Source: Nocardia miyunensis NBRC 108239 (GTDB lineage: Bacteria; Actinomycetota; Actinomycetes; Mycobacteriales; Mycobacteriaceae). Taken from it: a stretch of 64,000 nucleotides of DNA. The position numbers and the translations under genes are program-made. Position 1 is the stretch's first letter. Each line of letters starts with the position of its first letter. The stretch lies in contig NZ_BDBQ01000014.1 of NCBI RefSeq assembly GCF_001613065.1, positions 62,001-126,000 of the forward strand, given 5' to 3'. The notes under the pieces are model-generated. The model was given only the letters and a program-made list of their open reading frames with translations. It searched no databases and was not told the DNA's origin. Positions 9,163 to 18,950 of the stretch are shown here, one piece after another.

Positions 9163-12100
9163 GTGAGGAACTTTTCCCCGTTGAGGCCCCGGCTCACCGT
9201 CCCCGCCGCCGGGCCGCGAAATCCCCAGCGCCCCGCCGCTCGGGAACCCCGGTCACCGCCGACCTGTTCGACATGCCCGAGGCGTCCGAATTCGCCGACC
9301 TCGTACATCCCGACGCCGACACGCACGCCGAACCATCGACCGGCGAACGCGAACCACAACCGGCCGCATCCGAACCGGCGTCGGACGATGCCGCGGAATT
9401 CGCGGTACCGGCCGAGGATAAGGTTCAGGATGCACTCCCGACCCGCGAAAGCCCCTGCCGCGAAACTACTTCCGCTGGGGCGACGGACGATGACAGCGAA
9501 CGTGTGGCGGACCCGGATCCGGCCCTCGCCGAGAGCCCGATCACCGTGACGCCGGCAGCGCAGAGTGTTCGGACGGCGGCTCCGCGAGAATCTGCCGAAA
9601 ATTGCTCCGGCTCGAATCCTGCCGCCGGTGCGATCGACCAGGCACGCGAATCTGCGGATCGAGTGACCGCTGCGCAGGCGGTCGATCCTGTGGTGCCGCC
9701 AGCAGGTACGAACGGGAATTCGCCGAGCACCGACGATGGCTCGTCGCGAGGCTCCGGTGCTCCGACTGCCTGGCGGCATGAGCCGTCGGAATCGGATGCG
9801 AACACGGCTCCCGGGCTTGCCGGTGGGGTTGCACCGCCGGTGGACGAGAACCGGTGGGATTCGCCGGGGACAACGGAACCTTCGCGGCATTCCGACGATC
9901 TCGCTGCGAGTCGAAATGGTGCCGGGGAACAGGCCGGACACAGCGCTGCCAGGGCCAGTTCGGCCGGTGGCTCGGGGCGCGGATTCGAATTGTGTGGGGA
10001 GTTGCCGGGCGGGACGACCGTGCTCGAGGCGAGTGCGGGGACCGGGAAGACGTATGCGATCGTCGGGCTCGCGGTGCGGTATGTGGCCGAGTGCGAGGTG
10101 GATATCTCCGAACTGCTGCTGGTGACGTTCAGCCGGGCGGCGACGCAGGAGTTGCGGGAGCGCACGCGCGATCGCTTCGTCGCTGCCGCGGCTGCGCTGG
10201 CCGATCCGGAGGCCGCCGCGCGTAGCGAAGACGAGCTGATTCGTCATCTGGCACAGGCGGATTCGGCCGAGATTCGGTTGCGGCGGTCTCGGCTGCTGGC
10301 CGCGCTGTCGGAGTTCGACGCGGGGACCATCGCGACCACGCACAGCTTCTGTCAGCGGATGCTGGACGAGCTGGGGCTGGCCGGTGAGCACGATCCGGGA
10401 GTGCGGCTGGTCGAGAACGTCGACGACCTGGTCGCCACCGTCACCGAGGATCTGTTCCTGGCCCGGTACGCGCGGGCGGTGCCGCCCTTCTCGATGAAGG
10501 ACGCGCACGCGCTGGCCACAGCGGCGGTCCGGGATCGGCAGGCCCGGCTGGTTCCCGAGGAGGAGTGCGGCGACCCGACGGCCTCCGAGCGAGTTGCGTT
10601 CGGCGTGGCGGTGCGCGCGGAAACCGAACGGCGCAAACGACTCTCGGGCATTCGCGACTTCGACGATCTGCTGGTGCTGCTGCACGACGTACTCGCCGAT
10701 CCGGTACACGGCGAGCGGGCCCGCGATCGTATTCGCGAGCGGTTCCGGGTCGCGCTGGTGGACGAGTTCCAGGACACCGACCCGCTGCAGTGGGAGATTC
10801 TGCGCCGGTGCTTCCACGGGCACGCCACCCTCGTGCTGGTCGGTGACCCGAAGCAGGCCATCTACGCGTTCCGCGGTGCGGAGGTGCTCAGTTATCTGGA
10901 CGCGGTGGCCGTTGCGGATCAGCGTCGCGAACTGACCGTCAACCGGCGCAGCGATGCCGGTCTGCTGGGCGCGCTGGACCATCTGATGGGCGGTGCGACG
11001 CTGGGGCACAAGGAGATCGGCGTACATCCGGTGGCGGCGGTGCGGCCGCACACCCGACTGTCCGGCGAGGGCGATCGGACTCCGTTGCGGCTGAGGTGGT
11101 TTCGGCGCACCGGCGCGGGTCCGCTGAACAAGTCCGGATTCCCGGCGGTCGGCCGCCAGCGTTCGCGGGTCGCGGCGGATCTGGCCGCCGATATCGTGCG
11201 GCAACTGGACGCGGGCCTGCGGATCGGCGAGCGGCCGCTGGGGCCCGGCGATATCGCGGTCCTGGTGCGCACGCGCTCGCAGATCGATGTCGTGCGGGCC
11301 GCCCTGGACGAGGTGGGTGTGGCCTCGGTACTGGCCGGTGGCGCAAGCGTTTTCGCCACTCGCAGCGCCACGGACTGGCTGTGGCTGCTGCGCGCTCTGG
11401 AGCAGCCGCACCGGGCCGACCGGGTGCGTCTGGCCGCGGCGACGCCGCTGCTGGGCTACTCGGCCGAGGAGATCGATTCGGGCGGAGCCGATCTGGTCGG
11501 CCGCGTCGGTCAGCAACTGCGCGAGTCGGCCCGGCTGTTCGGCCGGGCCGGATTCGCGGCGGTCTTCGAGCGATTGGCCGCCGAGACCCGCTTGGCGCCA
11601 CGGCTTCTCGCGGTGGCCGGTGGTGAACGGGAGTTGACCGATCTGCGTCACATCGCCCAGCTGATCGACCATGTGGCACTGCGCGAATCCCTGGGCCTGA
11701 GCGCGCTGACCCGATGGCTGGGCGATCGGGTGCGCGATCCGGCCTCCGGCGCGGTCGCCAACCGCAGCCGACGGCTGGACCGCGACGCCGCGGCCGTGCA
11801 GATCGCCACTGTGCACGCTAGCAAGGGCCTGGAGTTTCCGCTGGTCTATCTGCCTTTCGCCTGGGACAACGCGCGCAATCCGTATCCGGCGACGCTGATG
11901 TTCCACGACGAGCGCGGCAATCGGGTGCTCGATGTGGGCGGCCCGGAAGCTCTGGGCTACAACGATCGCAAGCGCCGCAGCGAGACCGAGGAGGCGGGGG
12001 AGGAACTGCGCCTGCTGTACGTGGCACTGACTCGTGCCCAGTGTCAGGTGGTGGCCTGGTGGGCGCCCACCTACGGCACCGCGGCCGCGCCGCTGCACCG

Positions 12101-13259
12101 GATGATGCTGGGCCGGATGCCGGGCAGCCGGGAGGTGCCGGGCCGCGGCGAGATTCCGGTGGACAACGTTGTGGGGGAACAAATTTCGCACTGGGCGCAG
12201 GGCGCGCCGGGCGGTGTCATCGCGGTGCGGGAGGTGCAACACGCCGACCCGGTGCGGCCACGCTGGGAACGTGCCGAATCGATCGCCGCAGAACTCGCCG
12301 TGGCGCGGTTCGACCGCGTCATCGACCAGGACTGGCGGCGCACGTCCTATTCCGCGCTCACCGCAGGGGCGCACGATATGCACGTCGCGGAGCCCGAGGT
12401 CGATGGGGGTGTCTCGGACGAGCCCGCCGAGCCCTCGGCCGAGATCCCGGCGGAGATCGAAATCGATTCCGCCGCCCCATCACTCATGAACGATCTGCCT
12501 TACGGCGCGGATTTCGGCACGCTGGTGCACGGCGTGCTCGAGTACGTCGACACCGACGCTCCCGATCTGGCCGCCGAGGTCCGTACCCGCTGCGCGGACG
12601 CCATCGGCGAACTGCTGGCCGATATCGATCCGGACGCCCTGGCCACCGCCCTGCTCGCGGTCTTGCACACACCCATGGAAACCGGCAGCCTGGCCCAGGT
12701 CTCCGGCCGGGATCGACTCAGCGAGCTGGATTTCGAACTGCCGTTGGCCGGTGGTGACACCCCGCGCGCCGAGCGGGTGACCCTGCGCCGAATCGCCGAT
12801 CTGCTGCGTGCGCACCTGCCCGCCGACGACCCGTTCGCCGGCTACGCCGACCAGATCGACACGCTGCCGGACACCCCGTTGCGCGGCTTCCTGACCGGCA
12901 GTATCGACGCCGTCCTGCGCACGTCCGGACCGCGGTTCGTCGTGGTGGACTACAAGACGAACCGGCTGGGCACCGGGGATCTGACCGTCGCGCACTACAC
13001 CCGCGAGCGGATGGCCGCGGAGATGATGCGTTCGCACTATCCCCTGCAGGCGATCCTGTATTCGGCCGCGCTGCACCGCTATCTGCGCTGGCGTCTGCCG
13101 GATTACGATCCCGCCCGTCATCTCGGCGGGATCCGATACCTGTTCGTGCGCGGCATGATCGGGCCCGAAACACCGCCTGGCTGCGGGGTTTTCGATTGGG
13201 ATCCGCCGCCCGCGCTGGCCGGGGAGCTGTCCGATCTCCTGGCAGGGCGGTGGCGATGA
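9159..13259 (+). CDS. recB: RecBCD enzyme subunit RecB (helicase-nuclease), long N-terminal extension
   Basis: UvrD-type 3'-5' helicase and the sole nuclease of RecBCD. 1366 residues. The helicase begins near residue 275 (GFELCGELPGG), with Walker A ASAGTGKT (Lys297), Walker B region VDEFQDTDPLQW and motif VHASKGLEFPLVYLP. The C-terminal nuclease has VVDYKTNR (Asp1264, Lys1266). Unusual: residues 1-274 are a low-complexity Pro/Ser/Ala/Glu-rich, probably disordered leader absent from the RecB proteins I know. The ATG at 9159 is favoured because it overlaps the recC stop; an internal start near the helicase cannot be excluded. Confidence 0.92.
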   Translation: MSEELFPVEAPAHRPRRRAAKSPAPRRSGTPVTADLFDMPEASEFADLVHPDADTHAEPSTGEREPQPAASEPASDDAAEFAVPAEDKVQDALPTRESPCRETTSAGATDDDSERVADPDPALAESPITVTPAAQSVRTAAPRESAENCSGSNPAAGAIDQARESADRVTAAQAVDPVVPPAGTNGNSPSTDDGSSRGSGAPTAWRHEPSESDANTAPGLAGGVAPPVDENRWDSPGTTEPSRHSDDLAASRNGAGEQAGHSAARASSAGGSGRGFELCGELPGGTTVLEASAGTGKTYAIVGLAVRYVAECEVDISELLLVTFSRAATQELRERTRDRFVAAAAALADPEAAARSEDELIRHLAQADSAEIRLRRSRLLAALSEFDAGTIATTHSFCQRMLDELGLAGEHDPGVRLVENVDDLVATVTEDLFLARYARAVPPFSMKDAHALATAAVRDRQARLVPEEECGDPTASERVAFGVAVRAETERRKRLSGIRDFDDLLVLLHDVLADPVHGERARDRIRERFRVALVDEFQDTDPLQWEILRRCFHGHATLVLVGDPKQAIYAFRGAEVLSYLDAVAVADQRRELTVNRRSDAGLLGALDHLMGGATLGHKEIGVHPVAAVRPHTRLSGEGDRTPLRLRWFRRTGAGPLNKSGFPAVGRQRSRVAADLAADIVRQLDAGLRIGERPLGPGDIAVLVRTRSQIDVVRAALDEVGVASVLAGGASVFATRSATDWLWLLRALEQPHRADRVRLAAATPLLGYSAEEIDSGGADLVGRVGQQLRESARLFGRAGFAAVFERLAAETRLAPRLLAVAGGERELTDLRHIAQLIDHVALRESLGLSALTRWLGDRVRDPASGAVANRSRRLDRDAAAVQIATVHASKGLEFPLVYLPFAWDNARNPYPATLMFHDERGNRVLDVGGPEALGYNDRKRRSETEEAGEELRLLYVALTRAQCQVVAWWAPTYGTAAAPLHRMMLGRMPGSREVPGRGEIPVDNVVGEQISHWAQGAPGGVIAVREVQHADPVRPRWERAESIAAELAVARFDRVIDQDWRRTSYSALTAGAHDMHVAEPEVDGGVSDEPAEPSAEIPAEIEIDSAAPSLMNDLPYGADFGTLVHGVLEYVDTDAPDLAAEVRTRCADAIGELLADIDPDALATALLAVLHTPMETGSLAQVSGRDRLSELDFELPLAGGDTPRAERVTLRRIADLLRAHLPADDPFAGYADQIDTLPDTPLRGFLTGSIDAVLRTSGPRFVVVDYKTNRLGTGDLTVAHYTRERMAAEMMRSHYPLQAILYSAALHRYLRWRLPDYDPARHLGGIRYLFVRGMIGPETPPGCGVFDWDPPPALAGELSDLLAGRWR

Positions 13260-15157
13260 CCGCGATCCAGCTCGCCCAGCGTGCCACCGGGTTGTTGCGC
13301 ACCTTCAATGCCGCGGGGGTGCTCGCGGCCGCGGATGTGCATGTGGCGCTTCGGCTCGGGCGCCTGGGCCGCGAGGACGACGAGTCGGTGCTGCTGGCGA
13401 CGGCGCTGGCGGTGCGCGCGGTGCGATCCGGCTCGGTCTGTCTCGAACTGGCCAGAATGCACGAGATCGGCGTGGACGGTGAGGGTTTCGACACCGACGC
13501 GGACACCGCCGACGAACCGATCGACCCGGCGACCCTGCCCTGGCCCGACGAGACGCGGGTGCTCGCGGCCCTGCGGAACAGCCCGCTGGTTCAGGGCAGC
13601 GCCGCCGGACCGCTGCGGCCGTTGCGCCTGGTGGAGTCCGCCGGCGCGGGCCCGCTGCTGTACCTGGACCGGTACTACCGGCAGGAACAGACCATCCGCG
13701 AGGTGCTCACCGAACGCGCCATGACCCATCCGATGATCGATCCGGAGACGATCCGGCGGCAGCTGGACCGGCTCTTTCCCGATACCGGCGGCCCAGGGGA
13801 CCCCCCGGACCGGCAACGGGTCGCCGCCGCGCTGGCCGCGACGCAGTGGACGACCGTCGTCGCAGGTGGCCCGGGGACCGGCAAGACGCACACCATCGCC
13901 CGGATTCTGGCCCTGCTGGTGGCCCATCAGCAGTCGATGCCCGACGCGCCCGAGCTGCGCATCGCCCTCGCCGCACCGACCGGGAAAGCTGCTGCGCGCC
14001 TACAGGAGTCGGTCCGCGAGCAGGCCGGTGACCTGGATCTGCCCGAACTCACCGCCGCGACCCTGCACCGCCTGCTCGGCTGGCAGCGCGGCGGCGCGAC
14101 GCGCTTCCGGCACAACGAATTCAACCGGCTGCCGTACGACGTCATCGTGGTGGACGAGACCTCGATGGTGTCACTGACCATGACCAGCCGCCTGCTGCCC
14201 GCGGTGCGCCGGGACGCCCGCCTGGTGCTGGTGGGCGATCCGGATCAGCTGGCCTCGGTGGACGCGGGCGCGGTACTCGCCGATCTGGTGGCCGGACCCG
14301 TTGCGGGCCCGCCGAATCCGCTGCTCGAGCAGGTGCTCGGCGACGATCTCGGCGAGCCGGGGGCGGCGGACCGCACCGAGGCGTTGAGTCCTCGGGAGCG
14401 GGATCGCCTGCGCGGCGGCATCATTCGCCTGACCCGCGGTCGCCGGTTCGGCGGCCGGATCGCCGAGCTCGCCGTCGCGGTGCGCGCGGGTGACGCCGAG
14501 GCCGCCTTGGCTCTGCTGGCCGACGGCGGCACGGAATTGTCGCTGTGTGAACCCGAGGAGATCACCGCCGTCCGCGACGATGTGATCCTGGCCGCCCGCG
14601 AGTGCACCGCCGCGGCCGAGAACGGCGATGCGGCGGCGGCGCTGGCCGCCATGGAATCGCATCGCCTGCTGTGCGCGCACCGGCAGGGCCGATACGGCGT
14701 CGAGCGTTGGGACCGGATGGCGGCGGGCTGGGTGGCCGCTTCCGGAATCGGCGCGGAACCCGGTGCCGGACACTGGTATCCGGGTCAGCCGCTGCTGGTC
14801 ACCGCCAACGACCACGAGGCGCGCATCTACAACGGCGACACCGGCGTGATCGTGCGCGGCCCGGACGGGGGACTGCGCGCGGCCCTGCAGCGCGGCAGCG
14901 AACCGTATCTGGTCCACCCCACCCAATTCCCCGGCGTCACAACGGTATACGCGATGACGATCCATCGCAGCCAGGGCAGCCAGTACGGCACGGTGTCCAT
15001 CGTGCTCCCCGGCCCCGAATCCACCCTGCTCACCCGCGAACTGCTCTACACCGCGATCACCCGCGCCCGCCACCACGTCCGGATCATCGGCACCGAGGAT
15101 GCCATCCGCGCCGGAATCGGCCGACGTGTCCTGCGCGCCAGCGGATTACGTGGCTGA
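13256..15157 (+). CDS. recD: RecBCD enzyme subunit RecD (5'-3' helicase)
   Basis: Fast 5'-3' motor of RecBCD, superfamily 1B. 633 residues, usual size. Walker A GGPGTGKTHT (Lys210), motif VVDETSMVSL (Walker B), GDPDQLASVDAGAVLADL (motif III) and the C-terminal YAMTIHRSQGSQYGTV (motif V/VI region) are present. ATG at 13256 overlaps the recB stop by four bases. A short imperfect copy of its 3' end follows the stop codon (see 15188-15219). Confidence 0.94.
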   Translation: MTAIQLAQRATGLLRTFNAAGVLAAADVHVALRLGRLGREDDESVLLATALAVRAVRSGSVCLELARMHEIGVDGEGFDTDADTADEPIDPATLPWPDETRVLAALRNSPLVQGSAAGPLRPLRLVESAGAGPLLYLDRYYRQEQTIREVLTERAMTHPMIDPETIRRQLDRLFPDTGGPGDPPDRQRVAAALAATQWTTVVAGGPGTGKTHTIARILALLVAHQQSMPDAPELRIALAAPTGKAAARLQESVREQAGDLDLPELTAATLHRLLGWQRGGATRFRHNEFNRLPYDVIVVDETSMVSLTMTSRLLPAVRRDARLVLVGDPDQLASVDAGAVLADLVAGPVAGPPNPLLEQVLGDDLGEPGAADRTEALSPRERDRLRGGIIRLTRGRRFGGRIAELAVAVRAGDAEAALALLADGGTELSLCEPEEITAVRDDVILAARECTAAAENGDAAAALAAMESHRLLCAHRQGRYGVERWDRMAAGWVAASGIGAEPGAGHWYPGQPLLVTANDHEARIYNGDTGVIVRGPDGGLRAALQRGSEPYLVHPTQFPGVTTVYAMTIHRSQGSQYGTVSIVLPGPESTLLTRELLYTAITRARHHVRIIGTEDAIRAGIGRRVLRASGLRG

Positions 15158-15187
15158 GTTGGCCCGGGTTCCTGCGCGTACGCGGTG

Positions 15188-15219
15188 TCGGCCGACGTGT
15201 CGTGCGCGCCGGTGGCCTA
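15188..15219 (+). repeat. Imperfect in-frame copy of the recD 3' end
   Basis: Bases 15188-15219 repeat 15119-15150, the last codons of recD, with five differences. The offset is 69 bases (23 codons), so the copy lies in the same frame beyond the stop codon. It suggests an old tail duplication followed by a new stop. Otherwise 15158-15422 holds no gene that I can see. Confidence 0.5.
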
Positions 15220-15422
15220 CGCTGTCGAGGCGTATTCCCCGTGGCTATCGCCGTCGTGTTCGAAACTGGTCCAGCTCGGCATTCCGGTCGCACCTGCTGG
15301 GCGTGGCGTCCAGCGGCGCGCTACCACCGCCCTGATTCCGCGACGGGCGGATGCGCTGTTCGGCCGGTCCCTCGGCGGACCGGCCGGTCGCGGGCCGTGG
15401 CTCGCGACGCGGCCGCGTTCAT

Positions 15423-16121
15423 TCAGCCGCGTTCGTCGAAGATTCCCGGAATCGCCAGTGCCCGTTCGACATCGGCGCGGCCGCCGAGGGTGACCAGCAC
15501 GCTGCGGATCATGGTCAGGCGCGCCTCGGTGACCTGCGCGGGATCGGGTTCGCTGCCCGGGTTCGCGGCCGAGGAGACGCGATAGACCACGTATTCGCAG
15601 GTCTGCAGGGCGGTGTCGAGGTCGAGCGGGCTGGGCAGGGAGCGGCCGAGTTCGGTGAATTTGGCGCGGACCAGGGCGCGAATGTCGTCGAACGCCTCCT
15701 CGCGATAGGCCGAGACCGGTGAGGCCGGATCGTGCAGTTCGGCGAAGACCGGACGCAGCATCGGGCCGTGCCCGCGCGCCCATTCCAGATAGGCGTCGAT
15801 GATCGCGATGCCCAGCTGCACCGGTTCGAACGAGTGCGCCAGAGCCGTCCGGATCCCGCCGACCAGGCCCTCGTTGGACAGGGTCAGCAGCGAGTGCAGT
15901 GGCTGTTCGGCATTGCCGAAGTAGCGGTAGAACGTCGGCCGGGAGATGCCGGCCTGCTCGATGATGCGGGCGACACTCAGTCCGCGCGAGCCGTGCTCGG
16001 TGAATACCTCGGCGGTGGCCAGCTCGATCCGGGCACGCACCTCGTCGGCCTGCTCGGGGGTCTGCGGCGGACGCCCGCGCCGGGTGCCGTTGTGAGTGCG
16101 GACCACCACATCACCGGACAT
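15423..16121 (-). CDS. TetR-family regulator of the adjacent aldehyde dehydrogenase operon
   Basis: 232 residues. N-terminal TetR helix-turn-helix (LSVARIIEQAGISRPTFYRYFGN), then a helical ligand domain. Start ATG at 16121, supported by a strong GAGGAGG nine bases upstream. It is divergent from the aldehyde dehydrogenase gene, and a 29-bp inverted repeat lies over the predicted transcription start of that gene, so repression of the operon is the likely role. Ligand not predictable. Confidence 0.88.
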   Translation of the reverse strand: MSGDVVVRTHNGTRRGRPPQTPEQADEVRARIELATAEVFTEHGSRGLSVARIIEQAGISRPTFYRYFGNAEQPLHSLLTLSNEGLVGGIRTALAHSFEPVQLGIAIIDAYLEWARGHGPMLRPVFAELHDPASPVSAYREEAFDDIRALVRAKFTELGRSLPSPLDLDTALQTCEYVVYRVSSAANPGSEPDPAQVTEARLTMIRSVLVTLGGRADVERALAIPGIFDERG

Positions 16122-16153
16122 CTGGTGAAACCTCCTCGATCGTCGGCGGCCGC

Positions 16154-16181
16154 TTGACAGCATGCGGCTTACGCCTATTAA
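16154..16181 (+). promoter_or_regulatory. SigA-type promoter of the aldehyde dehydrogenase operon
   Basis: TTGACA at 16154-16159 and TATTAA at 16176-16181 are separated by 16 bases, a near-consensus housekeeping promoter reading rightward toward the gene at 16253. Transcription would start near 16188, inside the inverted repeat at 16185-16213. Confidence 0.6.
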
Positions 16182-16184
16182 TCT

Positions 16185-16213
16185 AACACCACTGTTCATG
16201 TAACATAGGTGTT
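16185..16213. promoter_or_regulatory. TetR operator (29-bp inverted repeat)
   Basis: Outer arms AACACC (16185-16190) and GGTGTT (16208-16213) and inner arms TGTT (16193-16196) and AACA (16202-16205) are perfectly complementary about one centre: 10 of 14 pairs match. It sits at the predicted +1 of the rightward promoter, where a bound repressor would block initiation. Confidence 0.65.
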
Positions 16214-16252
16214 CAATAAATATTCTCACCTGCTGACCGAGAGGGCCGACCA

Positions 16253-17821
16253 ATGACGACCGCCCCGCAGACCGCCCCCGCGGATGCACTTCCGTCCGAA
16301 CTGGTGCGGCGTCTGCTGACGCTGGCCACGGCCGGGTCGGCCCCCTCGGTCGAGGTGTTCGCACCCGCGACCGGGGTCAAGATCGCCGATCTGCCGCAGT
16401 CCGATACCGCCGATATCGAGAACGCCTTCGTCACCGCTCGCCGCGCACAGCGCGAATGGGTACAGAGGCCTGTGCGCGAGCGGGTCGCGGTGCTGCGCCG
16501 ATTCCACGACCTGGTGCTCGCCGAACAGGACATCATCCTCGACATCGTGCAGACCGAGACCGGCAAATCGCGCGTGCACGCCTTCGACGAGGTGGGCGAC
16601 GTGGCGGTCAACGCGCGCTACTACGCGGCGCAGGCGCAGCGGCTGCTGGCCCCGCGCAATCCGCGCGGTGTGCTGCCGGTGCTCACCCGGGTCGAGGTGC
16701 GGCATCGGCCCAAGGGCGTGGTCGCGGTCATCTCCCCGTGGAATTACCCTCTGGCCCTTGCGGTTTCCGATGCGCTGCCCGCGCTGGCGGCGGGCAATGC
16801 GGTGGTCGCGCGCCCGGACAACCAGACCGCGCTGACCGCGCTGTGGGCGATCGACGCCGCCGAGCGCGCGGGCCTGCCCAAGGGCCTGTGGCAGGCGGTA
16901 CTTGGGCGCGGGTCGGTGATCGGCGGCGAGATCATCGCCCGCGCCGACTACGTCGACTACACCGGATCCAGCAGCACCGGTCGTACCATCGCGCGGCAGG
17001 CCGGGGAACGGCTGATCGGCTGCTCATTGGAATTGGGTGGTAAGAACCCGATGCTCGTGCTGGCCGACGCCGACGTATCCGCGGCGGCGAAGATCGCCGT
17101 GCGGGCCTGCTTCGCCTCGGCCGGGCAACTGTGTGAATCGATCGAGCGAATCTACGTGCACGACAGCGTGTACGAGCGTTTCGTCACCGAATTCGCCCAG
17201 CACACCCGGAATCTGGCGCTCGGCTCGGCGCGGGACTACTCCTACGAGATCGGCTCGCTCACCTTCCAGCGTCAGATCGATACCGTCACAGCGCATGTCG
17301 AGGACGCCGTGGCGAAGGGGGCGACGGTGCTCGCGGGCGGGCGCGCGCGTCCGGATCTCGGCCCGTACTTCTACGAGCCGACCATCCTCGCCGATGTGCG
17401 TGACGGGATGACCGTGTACCGGGAGGAGACCTTCGGCCCGGTGGTCTCGGTCTATCGGGTCGGCAGCGACGAGGAGGCCGTCGAGCGGGCCAACGACTCC
17501 GCCTACGGCCTCAATGCCAGTGTGTGGAGCCGTGATACGGGCCGGGCGCGGCAGATCGCCGCGCGGGTCGAGGCCGGATCGGTCAACGTCAACGAGGGAT
17601 TCATCGCCGCGTGGGGAAGCGTCGCGGCGCCCTCGGGCGGGCTGGGCATCTCCGGTGGCGGTCGTCGACACGGACCCGAGGGCCTGCGCAAATACATCGA
17701 CACCCAGACCATCGCGGTGCAGCGCGCACTGCCGATCGCGCCCCTGCCGGGCATGTCCGAGGCGATGTGGGCCAAGACCATGACGTTGTACTTCGGCGTC
17801 ATGAAGGCATTGCGCCAGTAG
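16253..17821 (+). CDS. Aldehyde dehydrogenase, succinate-semialdehyde dehydrogenase (GabD2) type
   Basis: 522 residues. NAD(P)-dependent oxidation of an aldehyde to the acid. The Rossmann-associated segment ISPWNYPLALAVSDALPAL, the general base Glu260 (LELGGKNP) and the nucleophile Cys294 (ASAGQLCESIERIYV) are present. Sequence and length resemble M. tuberculosis GabD2 (Rv1731, from memory), so succinic semialdehyde is one candidate; with the SDR downstream, an alcohol-to-acid pathway on a longer aliphatic substrate is equally possible. First gene of the TetR-controlled operon. Confidence 0.88.
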   Translation: MTTAPQTAPADALPSELVRRLLTLATAGSAPSVEVFAPATGVKIADLPQSDTADIENAFVTARRAQREWVQRPVRERVAVLRRFHDLVLAEQDIILDIVQTETGKSRVHAFDEVGDVAVNARYYAAQAQRLLAPRNPRGVLPVLTRVEVRHRPKGVVAVISPWNYPLALAVSDALPALAAGNAVVARPDNQTALTALWAIDAAERAGLPKGLWQAVLGRGSVIGGEIIARADYVDYTGSSSTGRTIARQAGERLIGCSLELGGKNPMLVLADADVSAAAKIAVRACFASAGQLCESIERIYVHDSVYERFVTEFAQHTRNLALGSARDYSYEIGSLTFQRQIDTVTAHVEDAVAKGATVLAGGRARPDLGPYFYEPTILADVRDGMTVYREETFGPVVSVYRVGSDEEAVERANDSAYGLNASVWSRDTGRARQIAARVEAGSVNVNEGFIAAWGSVAAPSGGLGISGGGRRHGPEGLRKYIDTQTIAVQRALPIAPLPGMSEAMWAKTMTLYFGVMKALRQ

Positions 17822-17866
17822 CGATCTCGCGGTTCGGCCGCACATGTACGGATTACAGGAGTGGAT

Positions 17867-18694
17867 ATGGATTCGGTAGCGGGCAAGAAGGTCCTGATCA
17901 CCGGCGCGGCCATGGGGCTGGGCAAATCCTTCGCCGAGCGGGCGGTGCGCGAGAATGCCGCGGACGTGGTGCTCTGGGACGTCAACGAGACCGCCCTGAA
18001 GGAGACCGCCGACGAACTGGCGGAGCTGGGGCCGGGCGCGGTGCATCATCGCGTCGTCGACGTCTCCGATCGCGAGGCCATCGCCGAGGCGGGCGAGGCG
18101 GTCCGCGACGAGGTGGGCGATATCGACGTCCTGATCAACAACGCGGGCATCGTGCGCGGCAACGGGTACTTCTGGGAGACCTCGAACCGCGCGGACATCG
18201 AACAGACCGTGGCGATCAATTCCCTTGCGCCCATGTACATCACGCTGGAATTCCTGCCCGCCATGGTGGCTCGCCGCGCACCGGCGCGGGTGCTGAACAT
18301 CGCGTCCTCCGCGGCGCTGGTGGCCAATCCACGTATGAGCGTGTACGCCGGTTCCAAATGGGCGGCGCTGGGCTGGTCGGATTCGGTGCGGCTCGAACTC
18401 GAACAGTCCGGGAACGAACACGTCAAGGTCACCACTTTCTGTCCGACCTATATCGACACCGGAATGTTCACAGGCGCCAAAGGGTTCCTGTTCACCCCGA
18501 TCATCGAGCAGGAGCATGCGGTGCGGACCGCGTGGACGCAGATGAAGGAGGGGGCCGCTTTGGTCGTCATGCCGTGGACGTCGCGTTTCAACCGGGCGAT
18601 CTCCGGTCTGCTGCCGTTGAAGGTGCGCGATCGGTATCTCGACTTCGTCGGCGTCTACCACTCGATGGCGGAGTTCACCGGCCGCAAGAGCTGA
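17867..18694 (+). CDS. Short-chain dehydrogenase/reductase
   Basis: 275 residues, classical SDR. The cofactor motif TGAAMGLGKS, the NNAG motif (LINNAGI) and the catalytic Tyr-Lys pair (VYAGSKWAAL) with upstream Ser (NIASSAAL) are intact. Asp after the second strand (VLWDVNE) suggests NAD(H) preference. ATG at 17867 is chosen over a GTG at 17861 because AGGAG lies five bases upstream of it. It lies 45 bp behind the aldehyde dehydrogenase, so an alcohol could be oxidised to aldehyde here and to acid by the partner. Confidence 0.88.
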   Translation: MDSVAGKKVLITGAAMGLGKSFAERAVRENAADVVLWDVNETALKETADELAELGPGAVHHRVVDVSDREAIAEAGEAVRDEVGDIDVLINNAGIVRGNGYFWETSNRADIEQTVAINSLAPMYITLEFLPAMVARRAPARVLNIASSAALVANPRMSVYAGSKWAALGWSDSVRLELEQSGNEHVKVTTFCPTYIDTGMFTGAKGFLFTPIIEQEHAVRTAWTQMKEGAALVVMPWTSRFNRAISGLLPLKVRDRYLDFVGVYHSMAEFTGRKS

Positions 18695-18950
18695 CTCGCG
18701 GGTCCGGATCGGCCACGATCGGGGGATAGCCGAGGCGTTGTGGCGGACGTCGAATGTGTTCGGCGGCGCGGGATTCGCACTGCCCGGGAGAAGCGCGGCA
18801 CCGCGTGCACAGCCCGTGTGACGGGTCGCGTCGGCGAGTCGATGTGCGGCTCGTCGCCCACGGGATATGGGGAGGCCCGGCCCGTCCCACCTGTGACATA
18901 CTCGGGCCGGGCGGGTGCGCAGCTGCCCGACGGGAGGACGGAGGCGACGC

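Noticed and set aside
9015..12383. 1122-codon open frame antisense to recB
   Set aside because: Shadow of recB; no start context, no domains.
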